Shown: positions 31,782 to 40,070 of the stretch, one piece after another
Layout: each line of letters starts with the position of its first letter
Numbering within the stretch: the stretch's first letter is position 1
Source: Methylobacterium ajmalii
GTDB lineage: Bacteria > Pseudomonadota > Alphaproteobacteria > Rhizobiales > Beijerinckiaceae
Assembly (NCBI RefSeq): GCF_016613415.1
Contig: NZ_JACWCT010000161.1
Coordinates: 1 to 64,000 of the forward strand
Reading direction: 5' to 3'
Length of the DNA: 64,000 bases
Position numbers and translations under genes: made by a program
The notes under the pieces: model-generated
Database searches by the model: none
What the model saw: only the letters and a program-made list of their open reading frames with translations
What the model was told of the DNA's origin: nothing

Positions 31782-33794
31782 CTACCTCGCGGTCGGCTTC
31801 AGGCCCACCGCCCTGCGATCCGAGCGGCCCATGATCGGCAGGCCATTCTCGTCCTCGCCATCGTCAGGGCCGAAGAGGCGCTCCCACTCCTCGTCCTGGC
31901 GCTCCTCTGAGGCCCGGGTGGCCATCATCTGGGGGTCCACCCCCAGCACATCCGCGAAGGCCCCTACGACCCCCGCCATGCCGTCTATGCGGTCATCGTG
32001 GTGCAGGCAGTCCTTCTCGCGGGTGAGGTGCGTGAGCTGGTAGCCCCAGCCGTAGCGGTGTCGCGTGTCCACGCCCTCCATCGCGCGGACCGACTCCTCG
32101 TCGTACTCGATGATGGAGCGGTTCACGATGATGCGGTGGGCCTGGCAGGGCGGCTCCAGGACCTCCAGGATGCGCCGCTCCTTGTTCATCTGGTTGGTGG
32201 CCTTCACGTCCTCCACCGCGGTGCCGCCCTCCTCCTTGCGGGCCGCACGAGCCGCCTTGTTGGCCCGTTCCCACTCCTTCTCGATGACCGGCCGGAGGAG
32301 CTGGGCGAACATACCGGAGCCGAAGTTCTCCTCGACGTTGAGCGTGTTGACCCGGTAGCGAACGCAGCACTTAGCGATGGCCTGAAGGTTCGCCGGAGTA
32401 GACCCGCCCATGCCCGCCCACATGTGCAGGAGGAACACGAAACCGTTCAGCTCGCCGGCAATCCACAAGGTCGTCTCGTCGGTGCCGCGGCCGGACGGAT
32501 CAACGTGCCCCACAATGCGGCTGTAGGGCACCCTGGCGGTTCCTTCCTCCACCTGGGCCTTCTGCCAGTAATCGCCGTCGAAGCCGTGGGCGGGCAACGT
32601 CGAGTCACGGTGGGCCGGTTCGCCAGACCAGAAGACAGTCTCGGGGCCGAGCCGCGGGTCCAGGGACATCACCATGAGGTCGCGGACCTTGAGCGGGTAC
32701 TTGTCCTTGTCCGACAGCGAGGTGTCGAGCATGAACTGGAGCTGGAACTCGCTCTTGCCCACCGCCAGCTCGCGCTTGGCGAAGTCCTCGTCGGTGAACC
32801 GCAGGGGCATGATGGACCGGCCGACCAGCCCCGGGCCGTGCTTGGCGAGCTGGGCGAGGACCCACTTGGCCAGCCTGTCACCGTACCGCTTGATCTGCGC
32901 CGCGTCCGGGTAGCGGGCGGGCATGATGAAGACGCCGTACCCGCGCTTGGGCAGCTCATTGTAGAGAGAGGCCGCATCGTGCGGCGTCCCGAGGAACTTG
33001 ACGCTAGGCTTGAAGTTCGCCCCATGCACCTCCGGCGCGTAGGGCTTCAGGATAGCGTCGAACTCCTTGACCGCCTCGCTGATCTTCTCCCGACCGTCCA
33101 CGGTGAGGGAATTCTGGTCGGACTCCACGTCGTCCGGCAGGATGAAGTCCGCTCGCCAGCCGGCCTGCTGGCCCGTGATGCCAAGCGCGAAGAACGAGGG
33201 GCTCTGCTCCGGAAGGGCCGGCCCCACGTCGAAGCCTTGGCTGGATTGGCGCTGGTGGGCCTTCGGCCGCAGGCTCTCCAGCTCCGGCATGGTCATGATG
33301 ACCTGCAAGCACCAGTTGACCGTGGCCACCGCCCGCTTCGAGCTGGCCGACACCACCATGACCTTGAGCTGCGGGTTGTTCAACAGGAGCCAGATGCCGA
33401 AGAGGGCTGCAATCCAGCTCTTGGAGAACCCACGGAAGGCCATAATAACGTCCCGCTCGGGGCCGTGCTGGAGCCGGTACGCGAGGGCGAGCTGGGCCTC
33501 GTTCGGGTCGTTGCCGAGGAGGAACCGCCAGGCCAACGTCAGGAAGACCCGGAAGTCCGCCAGGATGGCCGCCATGTAGCGGGCCTCCTCGCTCTGCTCG
33601 TCGGGGAGGCCGCCCGGGTGGGTGTGACTGGTGGTGCTGTCGAGGTGGCGTTGTTGGGCCGGCCCCACCACCTTCGCGTTCGCCGGCCGTCTGGCGGTCT
33701 TCTTCCGAGCCCCCGTCACCTCGGCGGAGGAGGTCCCGCCGGTGGCTTCGCGGTCTTCTTGGAGGGCCTTGAGGGGGTCGATGAGCTTAGGCAC
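31782..33794 (-). CDS. T7-like terminase large subunit (gp19-like)
   Basis: The protein has 670 residues. Its ATPase motif MAFRGFSKSW (near 120) matches the T7 gp19 form of Walker A. VMVVSASSKRA and FILPDDVESDQN (Walker B region) follow, with nuclease-domain acidic residues further on (VGHVDPSGRGTDET, HHDDRIDG). It packages concatemeric DNA into proheads with the gp18-like small subunit. It is about 80 residues longer than T7 gp19, mainly a basic Thr/Ala-rich N-terminus. Confidence 0.94.
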   Translation of the reverse strand: MPKLIDPLKALQEDREATGGTSSAEVTGARKKTARRPANAKVVGPAQQRHLDSTTSHTHPGGLPDEQSEEARYMAAILADFRVFLTLAWRFLLGNDPNEAQLALAYRLQHGPERDVIMAFRGFSKSWIAALFGIWLLLNNPQLKVMVVSASSKRAVATVNWCLQVIMTMPELESLRPKAHQRQSSQGFDVGPALPEQSPSFFALGITGQQAGWRADFILPDDVESDQNSLTVDGREKISEAVKEFDAILKPYAPEVHGANFKPSVKFLGTPHDAASLYNELPKRGYGVFIMPARYPDAAQIKRYGDRLAKWVLAQLAKHGPGLVGRSIMPLRFTDEDFAKRELAVGKSEFQLQFMLDTSLSDKDKYPLKVRDLMVMSLDPRLGPETVFWSGEPAHRDSTLPAHGFDGDYWQKAQVEEGTARVPYSRIVGHVDPSGRGTDETTLWIAGELNGFVFLLHMWAGMGGSTPANLQAIAKCCVRYRVNTLNVEENFGSGMFAQLLRPVIEKEWERANKAARAARKEEGGTAVEDVKATNQMNKERRILEVLEPPCQAHRIIVNRSIIEYDEESVRAMEGVDTRHRYGWGYQLTHLTREKDCLHHDDRIDGMAGVVGAFADVLGVDPQMMATRASEERQDEEWERLFGPDDGEDENGLPIMGRSDRRAVGLKPTAR

Positions 33795-34002
33795 GCCCGA
33801 ACAGCATCTCGATGGAGTTGAAGATGACCTCCGGGGTCTCCTTCACGCGGATGGCAGCCACACCCATGGCCTCGGCGTGCTGGCGGATCACCACGGAGGT
33901 GGCGCCGTTGTGCTCCAAGCTGAGAATGGCCGCGACGATGTCGTTGACGTTGACCATCACCGGGTCGTCGGCGAGATCAGTGAGAAGCATGAAGCGGGGC
34001 AT
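33787..34002 (-). CDS. Small FlbD-like protein, unknown role
   Basis: The 71-residue product (PVMVNVNDIVAAI ... VKETPEVIFNSI) resembles the small FlbD-type beta fold often found in phages. ATG 34002 with a GAGGAGAG site. Its 3' end overlaps terL by 8 bases. Confidence 0.6.
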   Translation of the reverse strand: MPRFMLLTDLADDPVMVNVNDIVAAILSLEHNGATSVVIRQHAEAMGVAAIRVKETPEVIFNSIEMLFGRA

Positions 34003-34013
34003 ACGGCTCTCCT

Positions 34014-34057
34014 CTAAAACAGATAGCCCCGCACCACCCGGGGAGGGCAGCGCGGGG
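34014..34057 (-). terminator. Hairpin with T-tract between late genes
   Basis: Minus-strand CCCCGC/GCGGGG stem around a GC-rich loop, then CTATCTGTTTTAG. It lies between the 95-residue gene and the FlbD-like gene and may attenuate late transcription. Confidence 0.4.
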
Positions 34058-34066
34058 ACTTGGTGG

Positions 34067-34354
34067 TTACTTGGTGTCGGGCTCGGCGGTCGGCGCCGGG
34101 GTGGCCTCGGGCTCGTCCTTCACCGGCTCCGCAGGGGCAGCCGAGCGGCCCGGCCACGCCACCTCGTAGACCCGCTCGCGGGCCTGCCGGTCCACGAGGA
34201 AGAAGGTGGCCGGCTGGTCGCCGAGGGCGGCGTTGAGCCCCGCCACGCCCTGGTCCTGGGTGTCGTAGCGCTCCAACTCCTCGACGGCGGCCGGGGTGGC
34301 GTGGAAGAGGGCGTAGTGTCCGTCCAGGTTCGTGATGGTGACCTTGGTGTCCAT
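34067..34354 (-). CDS. Hypothetical late protein
   Basis: The 95-residue product has an alpha/beta N-terminal part (KVTITNLDGHYALFHATP) and a Pro/Ala/Glu-rich disordered tail. It lies between the terminase subunits. Not recognised. Confidence 0.55.
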   Translation of the reverse strand: MDTKVTITNLDGHYALFHATPAAVEELERYDTQDQGVAGLNAALGDQPATFFLVDRQARERVYEVAWPGRSAAPAEPVKDEPEATPAPTAEPDTK

Positions 34355-34358
34355 GGCG

Positions 34359-34640
34359 TCAGGCGTCCTCGTAGTCGGGTCGATCGAAGGACGGCAGGGC
34401 CTTCCGCTCCTGGTGCTCGATGGTCTTCATCGGGGGCGGCGCGTAGGTCATGCCGTTGTCGCGGAGGAGATTGCGGAGGATCGCCGCCTCCTGGTGGCCG
34501 ATCGTGCCGGCCTGGGCCTTGGCCACGTAGCGCCGCAGGAGTGCCTCATGGCCGGCCAGGAGGACCTCGTGGAGGGTCTTCCCCGCGAGGTCGAGGAAGG
34601 CGGCCTCCTCGGCGGGGTTACCGCCCTCGGGCTCCTCCAT
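34359..34640 (-). CDS. T7-like terminase small subunit (gp18-like)
   Basis: The 93-residue acidic, helical product (T7 gp18 has 89) has the pattern AGTIGHQEAAILRNLLRDNGM, similar to small-subunit helices in this family. It is two genes upstream of the large subunit, as in T7. Assignment rests on size, position and that helix. Confidence 0.65.
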   Translation of the reverse strand: MEEPEGGNPAEEAAFLDLAGKTLHEVLLAGHEALLRRYVAKAQAGTIGHQEAAILRNLLRDNGMTYAPPPMKTIEHQERKALPSFDRPDYEDA

Positions 34641-34643
34641 GCG

Positions 34644-35033
34644 TCAGAACGGCTGCTGCGGGTTGTCGTTGGTGCGGACCGTCACGTAGCAGCGCACGGC
34701 GCCGGCCGTGGCGAAGCCCGCCGGGACCAGCTTGGCGAGGCCGTCACGGACGCACGGGCGGTTGGTGTCGCCCTTGGTGGCGGTGGCCTTGAGGATCGTG
34801 CCGACTGCCGCGCCGTTCGGGACGGTGACCTGGAGCCCGCCGACCGCGACACCGGCCGAGTTCTGCACGGTGATGGTGCCGCCGGTGGTGACCGCCGCCT
34901 GGACCACCACGGACAGCTCCGAGAGCGTGCCGTCGTCCGGGCAGAGGAAGTTCTGGGTGACGTTGTTCGGCAGGTCCGCCGCCGGGATACCGACCTCGAC
35001 GCGGGGCTTGAAGCCGACCTGGGAAGACGACAT
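34644..35033 (-). CDS. Small beta-rich protein, possibly a virion decoration protein
   Basis: The 129-residue protein has alternating Val/Thr/Gly strands (SELSVVVQAAVTTGGTITVQ). This is typical of capsid decoration or head-fibre proteins. No family recognised. Confidence 0.5.
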   Translation of the reverse strand: MSSSQVGFKPRVEVGIPAADLPNNVTQNFLCPDDGTLSELSVVVQAAVTTGGTITVQNSAGVAVGGLQVTVPNGAAVGTILKATATKGDTNRPCVRDGLAKLVPAGFATAGAVRCYVTVRTNDNPQQPF

Positions 35034-35043
35034 GGAGTGATCC

Positions 35044-35382
35044 TTACTTGTGTAGGTAGGTGAGGACGGACAATCCGAGGGATATGACCGTCAGGAGAAC
35101 CCCCCACGCCCACTGGTATTCTGTCCGAGTGGAGACGCGGGCGGCATTCGTTGCGGCCGAGGCGGCGGCTATGCCCGCCATCTGGCCTTCGAGGAAGCGG
35201 AGGCGGGCCTCGTGGTCCGCGTGGTCGGCCTCCTGGCGGCGGATACCGTCCACCACCCCGTCCATCTTGGCGTCGAGGCGGACCAGTTTGGCGTCCAGCG
35301 CCGCGACCGTCTCGTAGGTGAGGATGGCGTTGCCGCGGCCCTTGCGGGGGGCATCACCCTCCGGCTCGGCGGTGGACGCCAT
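35044..35382 (-). CDS. Coiled-coil protein with C-terminal membrane helix (holin/XhlA-like)
   Basis: The 112-residue product has a heptad region (LVRLDAKMDGVVDGIRRQEA) followed by one C-terminal transmembrane helix (WGVLLTVISLGLSVLTYL). This is the layout of XhlA-type proteins and some phage holins. It follows the tail adaptor gene directly, the place of the T7 holin 17.5. ATG 35382 overlaps the upstream stop. Confidence 0.6.
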   Translation of the reverse strand: MASTAEPEGDAPRKGRGNAILTYETVAALDAKLVRLDAKMDGVVDGIRRQEADHADHEARLRFLEGQMAGIAAASAATNAARVSTRTEYQWAWGVLLTVISLGLSVLTYLHK

Positions 35383-36134
35383 CAGGGCGCGAGAGCCACG
35401 AGGCCACCGTTGAGGTAGACCTCCTGCGGGGCGCCCGAGGGGACCGTGGGCCGGTTCTGGAGGTACGCCACGAACAAGGGACCGAACGTGGCGTTGAACG
35501 CGGCCTGCTGGGGACTCGTCGGCGCTATCTCCCCGTCCGTGACGGCCAGAAGGCCGCCGTTGAGCCAGGGCTGGAGGTCGCCGGGCGGGGGCTGGTTCGG
35601 GAGCCCCGCCAGGAACCGCGCGAACAGGATGCGGAAGGCTGCCGAGGTGGTGGACAGGAGGTCGGCCAAGAGGGCCTGCTCGATGGCCACCTGCGTCTGC
35701 TCCCGCGTCCACGCCGCGGTGGCGGCATCCTGGGGGTCCACGGGGTCCCCGAGGTTCACCGCCCGGCGGCCCTTGAAGTCGTAGCGGTTCCCCGGGAGCG
35801 GTGTCGGCAGGGCGGCCACGCGGTCGGCGGCCTCCTGCGACACGTAGAGGAGCTGCAAGACCGCCCGGTTGAGGTCGCCTTGGTCGAGCTGGCCGGGCTT
35901 GAAGGTGACCACGGCGTCCTGGTTGGGCGTGATCCGCTGAATGCGGACCACCTTCCCCGCGAGGTCCCCCGCGGCCACCGGGAGGCGCACTAGGTTGCTG
36001 GTGAGCCAGGTGAGGGGGCGGACCTCCACCTCGTCCACGTAGGCGTGGATGTCGGGCCGCTTCAGGAAGGGGAACGGAACCGGGAAGGCGTTGGTGTCGC
36101 CGAGCGCTGGCGTCTCGACGAGGCTGTAGGGCAT
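35382..36134 (-). CDS. Tail fibre/spike adaptor (T7 gp17 N-terminal-like)
   Basis: The 250-residue protein has the N-terminal signature of T7 gp17 head-binding domains (VRIQRITPNQDAVVTF, QGDLNRAVLQLLYVSQEA, YDFKGRRAVNLGDPVDPQDAAT). The long shaft and tip are absent, so it is an adaptor to which a separate spike binds, probably the protein at 20646 or its partner. Confidence 0.85.
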   Translation of the reverse strand: MPYSLVETPALGDTNAFPVPFPFLKRPDIHAYVDEVEVRPLTWLTSNLVRLPVAAGDLAGKVVRIQRITPNQDAVVTFKPGQLDQGDLNRAVLQLLYVSQEAADRVAALPTPLPGNRYDFKGRRAVNLGDPVDPQDAATAAWTREQTQVAIEQALLADLLSTTSAAFRILFARFLAGLPNQPPPGDLQPWLNGGLLAVTDGEIAPTSPQQAAFNATFGPLFVAYLQNRPTVPSGAPQEVYLNGGLVALAP

Positions 36135-36140
36135 GTTACC

Positions 36141-39100
36141 TCACTGCGGAAGGAAGCCCGAGAGGTCCACGCCTGCGGCCTTACCGAGGGCGTTGAGCTG
36201 CTCTGCTCCGGTCTGGGTGTTGGACTTCGGGGCGTAGGCTTTGGCGACCGCCGCCTTCGCCTCCATGTCCCGCTTGGTGATGGCCGCCCGCACCGCGGGG
36301 TCGGCCTTGAGCGCCTTCATGGCGGCCTCCCGGTACTTCGCCACGGTGCCGGTGAGCATGGCCGCCCGGGTGCCCTTGGTCTCCGGGTCGCCGTCCGGGG
36401 CCTTGCGATAGGCCTCCGTCTTCATGACCTTCGCCACGGTCTCCTTGAGGGAGGGGCCCCTGGCGGGATGGCCGGCGAGTTCCTGGTAGCGGTCGAAGGC
36501 GTTGCGCCCGTCCGACATGGACACGTCCCGGAGGTCGGTCCCCTTGTAGTTGGGGTTGGGCGGGCCCAGCGGGGCCATCCCGGACTCATCGATCATCCGG
36601 CGGACCTCGGCGTCCACCGCGGTGGGCTCGCCGTCCACCCACAGACCCTTGTGGACCGTGAGCGGGTCCCCGAAGACATCCCTCTTGGGTGGCAGCTTCT
36701 CGGACAGCCCCGGCACAGTGGCCATGATCTTGTCCACCACCCCGCGGGTCTCCCGGAGGAGCGGGTCGGGGTTGCCGAAGCGGAGCGCCGAGGCGAACGG
36801 CACGAAGTTGGCCGCCGTGGACCCGGCGACCTTCTGCATGTTCCGGTCCGGGTCCATGATGGCGTCCAGCGTATCGTGGAGGCTGGTGAGGTAGGTCTTG
36901 GAGGTAATCTGCTTGGCCAGCGCGATGCCGAGCCCCGCAGCCGCATTCCAGGCCTGCTCCCCGTAGCCGTCCCCGTCCTGGTCGCGGGAGGCGATGTCGA
37001 TGATGTCCGCGATGATCCCCATGGGCATGGCCACGGGGTCGTACCGCCCGAAGTTGACGTAGGTCTTGGTGCCGTCCTCCCGCGGGATCACGAAGGAGTA
37101 GGGCTGCCAGCCGGTGGCCTGGAGGGCCTGCCGGAGCTTCGGGTCGGTGGGCCCGCCGCCGGTGATGTGGCCCTGGACCGCCAGGGTGGCCGCGGTTCCC
37201 ATGAAGAGGGACCCCATGGCCATCTGGCCGATCGCCTGGGCCTGCTTCTCCGGGCCCATGTCGCCCCGGATCATCTGCCGGTACTCCGCCTGGGCCATGT
37301 TGAGCCCCGGCGTCATCTTCCAGCCGAGCCGGAGGACATTGGTCGGCGTCTTCACGAAGGGGACCACGTAGCGGAGGAACTCGTGGTTGGCCACCGAGGT
37401 CTGGATGGTCTTGCCGATGGACCCCGGGAGGAGGTCTTGCTGGAAGGTGGCGATGTTGGCCTCCTCCAGAGCCCGGAGGTCCACCGCCCGGCCGGCGTCA
37501 TCGAAGGAGTTCAGCAGCGTGGACTTGACGTGGTCCTTGAGCGCCTGCCCCTCCAGCCCCGCCGCGATGCCGTCCGCATGGGCGGAGGCCATCACCTTGG
37601 AGCGGTAGGTCACCTGCTTGGCCAGCTCGTCCACCGTCCCGAGGAGGCGGGTGGGCGTGCCGGCGGCCTTCATGAAGCCGGTGTAGGCGTTGGACAGGAT
37701 GTTGGGCACGCTGTCCCACTGCTTGAAGCCCTCGGCGACCCAGTTGGTGCCGCCGGTGCCGTCCGCGGTGCCCTGGGGGCTTATCTCCGCGGTGTGCGGG
37801 GACATGATGCTGTCGCCCGTCTTCCAGGTGCGGACCGCGTCCCGCCAGGACTCCTGGATGCTGGCCGCCATGTAGCCGTACTGGCGGGCGTTCTCCGCGA
37901 CCGCGCCGACATCCCCGAGGATGCCGTGCCCGATGATCCGCTCCATGGGCCGTCCCACCAGCATGTAGCTGTTGGTGAGCGTGTTCACGAAGTGGGTTCG
38001 GAGACCCCAGAGGAGGTTGTTCACGTACAGGTACGCGGCGTCCTCCTTGAGGCGGGTCCAGAAGCCGGGCTTGATGAGCTTGGTGGCGACCTGGAAGTCG
38101 TGCCCGACGCTGTCCAGCAGGTTGAAGAAGCGGGCGTCATCGAGCCCCTTCATCGCCGCCAGGTCCTCGGCCGTGAAGGCGAACTCCGAGCGGTTGCGAC
38201 GGAGCGCCCGGCCGGCGGAGGCCCGCATGGCCTGCCCCTCGGCCCAGAACGAGGAGGCGACTTCGAGGTGCTGCATGAGCGCCTCGCGGGCCTTGCCGAG
38301 GTCGCCGCCGAACTCCTCCAGCATCCCGAGCTGGATGCGGGACCGGAGGTTGAGGGTGTCGAGCATCGCCCGATTCCCGATGAGCTGGGCCGCCTCCATG
38401 TTGGCCACCATGGTCTTGGCGTTCTTGCCGGCCACCTGGATGGCCCCGAGGAGGGCCTGGGGGTCCTCGTTGTAGAGCTGGGTGCGCTGGGCCACGAGAC
38501 GATCCACGGCGGCGTCCGTGAGGACCCCCTCCGCGTTCCCGCCCTTCGCCTTGTTGAGCTGGGGCTCCAGCATCTCCGCAACCCGGCCGATCATGGCCCC
38601 CATGGGCCCCTCCTGGCCCTGGTCGCCCATCCCGAGGTCGGCATGGAGCTTCTGCCAGGGGATGGACCCCCCGTCGCCGAAGCGGTGGCCGCGAGCCACG
38701 GCACCGTCCCAGCCTCCGGGACCCATCAGCTCCACGGTGTCGGTGATCCCGTCCGAGATGAGCTTGGTGACCTGTTCCTCGGAGACGGGGATCAGGCGGG
38801 GCTTGGCGGGTAGTCCTTCGGGCCCGGCGCCCTGGGTCGGCGAGTCCACGCGGGTGACCGTGGGCGCCTCCGGCGGCACGTCGATGGCTGGGAGCGCGAT
38901 GTCACCCTCCAGCTCCGCCGCCCGGTTGGGCCGCGCGGGGGGCTTGGCGCTCATGGCCTCGGAGGCGAGGGCATCCTTGGCCTGGGGCACGGAGGGGACA
39001 CTGGGCCCACCTCCGCCCTCCTGGAGCGCCGCCGGGGCATCCGGCCCGTAGTCCACCGCCTCGCCGGCCGCCTCCCGCTCCGCCAGGGACCGCCGGGGGC

Positions 39101-40061
39101 TGCGAGCCGACATCGCGTCGGACTGGATGGCATCCACGGGGGCAGGCGCCGGGGGCGGCGGGAGGGCCGCCTCCGCCTGAGCCACGGCCTCGGGGTGCTC
39201 CAGCCGCAGCGCCTCGACGGTCTCTAGGTCTCCCTTGCTGGCCGCGAGCTTGGCGTCCTTGTGCGCCACGGCGGCCGAGAGGTCCTTCAGGGCGGCGTCG
39301 GTGACCGCCTGTTCCCCGGACTTGAGGGCCTTGAAGCCCGCCACGCTCGCCGCGAAGACCCCCGCAAGGGCGGCATCCACGCCGATGGATTCCAGGGCGT
39401 TCTTGGTCCGGCCCAGGGCGGCGCTGTCCCCGGGCTTGCTGGCGAGGAAGTCCGACACGGGGTTCTGGAGGGCGGGGAACTTCTGCACCAGGTCCGAGAG
39501 GCGGGGCCCGGAGGGGTCGAACGCCACCGCACCTACCGCCGCCGCCTTGGCGGAGGAGAGCGCCGCGGAGCCCTTGCTGGTGGCCTCCAGGGCGCCCACC
39601 GCCGCGCCGACCTTCGGAATAGCCTTGGCGATGCCCACCAGCTTCCCGGCGCCGAGCATCCCGGTGGCGAACTGGGAGAGGCCGGAGACGAAGGAGTTGG
39701 CAATGCTGGCGTTGCCGAGGTCCTTGTCCAGGGTCTCGATGTTGCGCCGCAGCTCGGACTTGTCGGCCTCCGCGGTCTGGCCGAAGAGGAAGTCCTTCGT
39801 CTCATAGATGGACTTGGCGGCGCCCGTGACGATGGCCCCACCGATTTGGCCCGCGGCGTCCAGGCGGTCGATGGCGCGGCCGGTAGCGGTGGGCTGGGCG
39901 GGGGGCTCCGTGGGTGCGGCCGGTTGGGCCGGAGCGGGGGCTGCGGGTGCCGGCGCAGGGGTGACCCCCGAGGGAGCCGGTTGCGCCTGCGGGGCGGCTT
40001 TCGGGGCGGCCGGGGCCTCCTCCGCCATCAGGGCTTCGAGTTCCTCGGGGGTCATGCTCAT
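36141..40061 (-). CDS. Internal virion protein (gp16-like, DNA ejectosome)
   Basis: The 1306-residue protein has an Ala/Pro-rich N-terminus and then long amphipathic helical regions (for example FNPGSR-free segments such as VTYRSKVMASAHADGIAAG). Its C-terminus is Lys/Ala-rich. Size and position between gp15-like and tail adaptor genes match T7 gp16, which enters the cell envelope during DNA ejection. The murein-degrading domain that T7 gp16 carries at its N-terminus is not seen here; it is in the neighbouring gp15-like protein instead. Confidence 0.8.
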   Translation of the reverse strand: MSMTPEELEALMAEEAPAAPKAAPQAQPAPSGVTPAPAPAAPAPAQPAAPTEPPAQPTATGRAIDRLDAAGQIGGAIVTGAAKSIYETKDFLFGQTAEADKSELRRNIETLDKDLGNASIANSFVSGLSQFATGMLGAGKLVGIAKAIPKVGAAVGALEATSKGSAALSSAKAAAVGAVAFDPSGPRLSDLVQKFPALQNPVSDFLASKPGDSAALGRTKNALESIGVDAALAGVFAASVAGFKALKSGEQAVTDAALKDLSAAVAHKDAKLAASKGDLETVEALRLEHPEAVAQAEAALPPPPAPAPVDAIQSDAMSARSPRRSLAEREAAGEAVDYGPDAPAALQEGGGGPSVPSVPQAKDALASEAMSAKPPARPNRAAELEGDIALPAIDVPPEAPTVTRVDSPTQGAGPEGLPAKPRLIPVSEEQVTKLISDGITDTVELMGPGGWDGAVARGHRFGDGGSIPWQKLHADLGMGDQGQEGPMGAMIGRVAEMLEPQLNKAKGGNAEGVLTDAAVDRLVAQRTQLYNEDPQALLGAIQVAGKNAKTMVANMEAAQLIGNRAMLDTLNLRSRIQLGMLEEFGGDLGKAREALMQHLEVASSFWAEGQAMRASAGRALRRNRSEFAFTAEDLAAMKGLDDARFFNLLDSVGHDFQVATKLIKPGFWTRLKEDAAYLYVNNLLWGLRTHFVNTLTNSYMLVGRPMERIIGHGILGDVGAVAENARQYGYMAASIQESWRDAVRTWKTGDSIMSPHTAEISPQGTADGTGGTNWVAEGFKQWDSVPNILSNAYTGFMKAAGTPTRLLGTVDELAKQVTYRSKVMASAHADGIAAGLEGQALKDHVKSTLLNSFDDAGRAVDLRALEEANIATFQQDLLPGSIGKTIQTSVANHEFLRYVVPFVKTPTNVLRLGWKMTPGLNMAQAEYRQMIRGDMGPEKQAQAIGQMAMGSLFMGTAATLAVQGHITGGGPTDPKLRQALQATGWQPYSFVIPREDGTKTYVNFGRYDPVAMPMGIIADIIDIASRDQDGDGYGEQAWNAAAGLGIALAKQITSKTYLTSLHDTLDAIMDPDRNMQKVAGSTAANFVPFASALRFGNPDPLLRETRGVVDKIMATVPGLSEKLPPKRDVFGDPLTVHKGLWVDGEPTAVDAEVRRMIDESGMAPLGPPNPNYKGTDLRDVSMSDGRNAFDRYQELAGHPARGPSLKETVAKVMKTEAYRKAPDGDPETKGTRAAMLTGTVAKYREAAMKALKADPAVRAAITKRDMEAKAAVAKAYAPKSNTQTGAEQLNALGKAAGVDLSGFLPQ

Positions 40062-40070
40062 GGGTGGTCC

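Noticed and set aside
36045-38813. 922-codon plus-strand open frame
   Set aside because: Antisense of the gp16-like gene, low-complexity composition.
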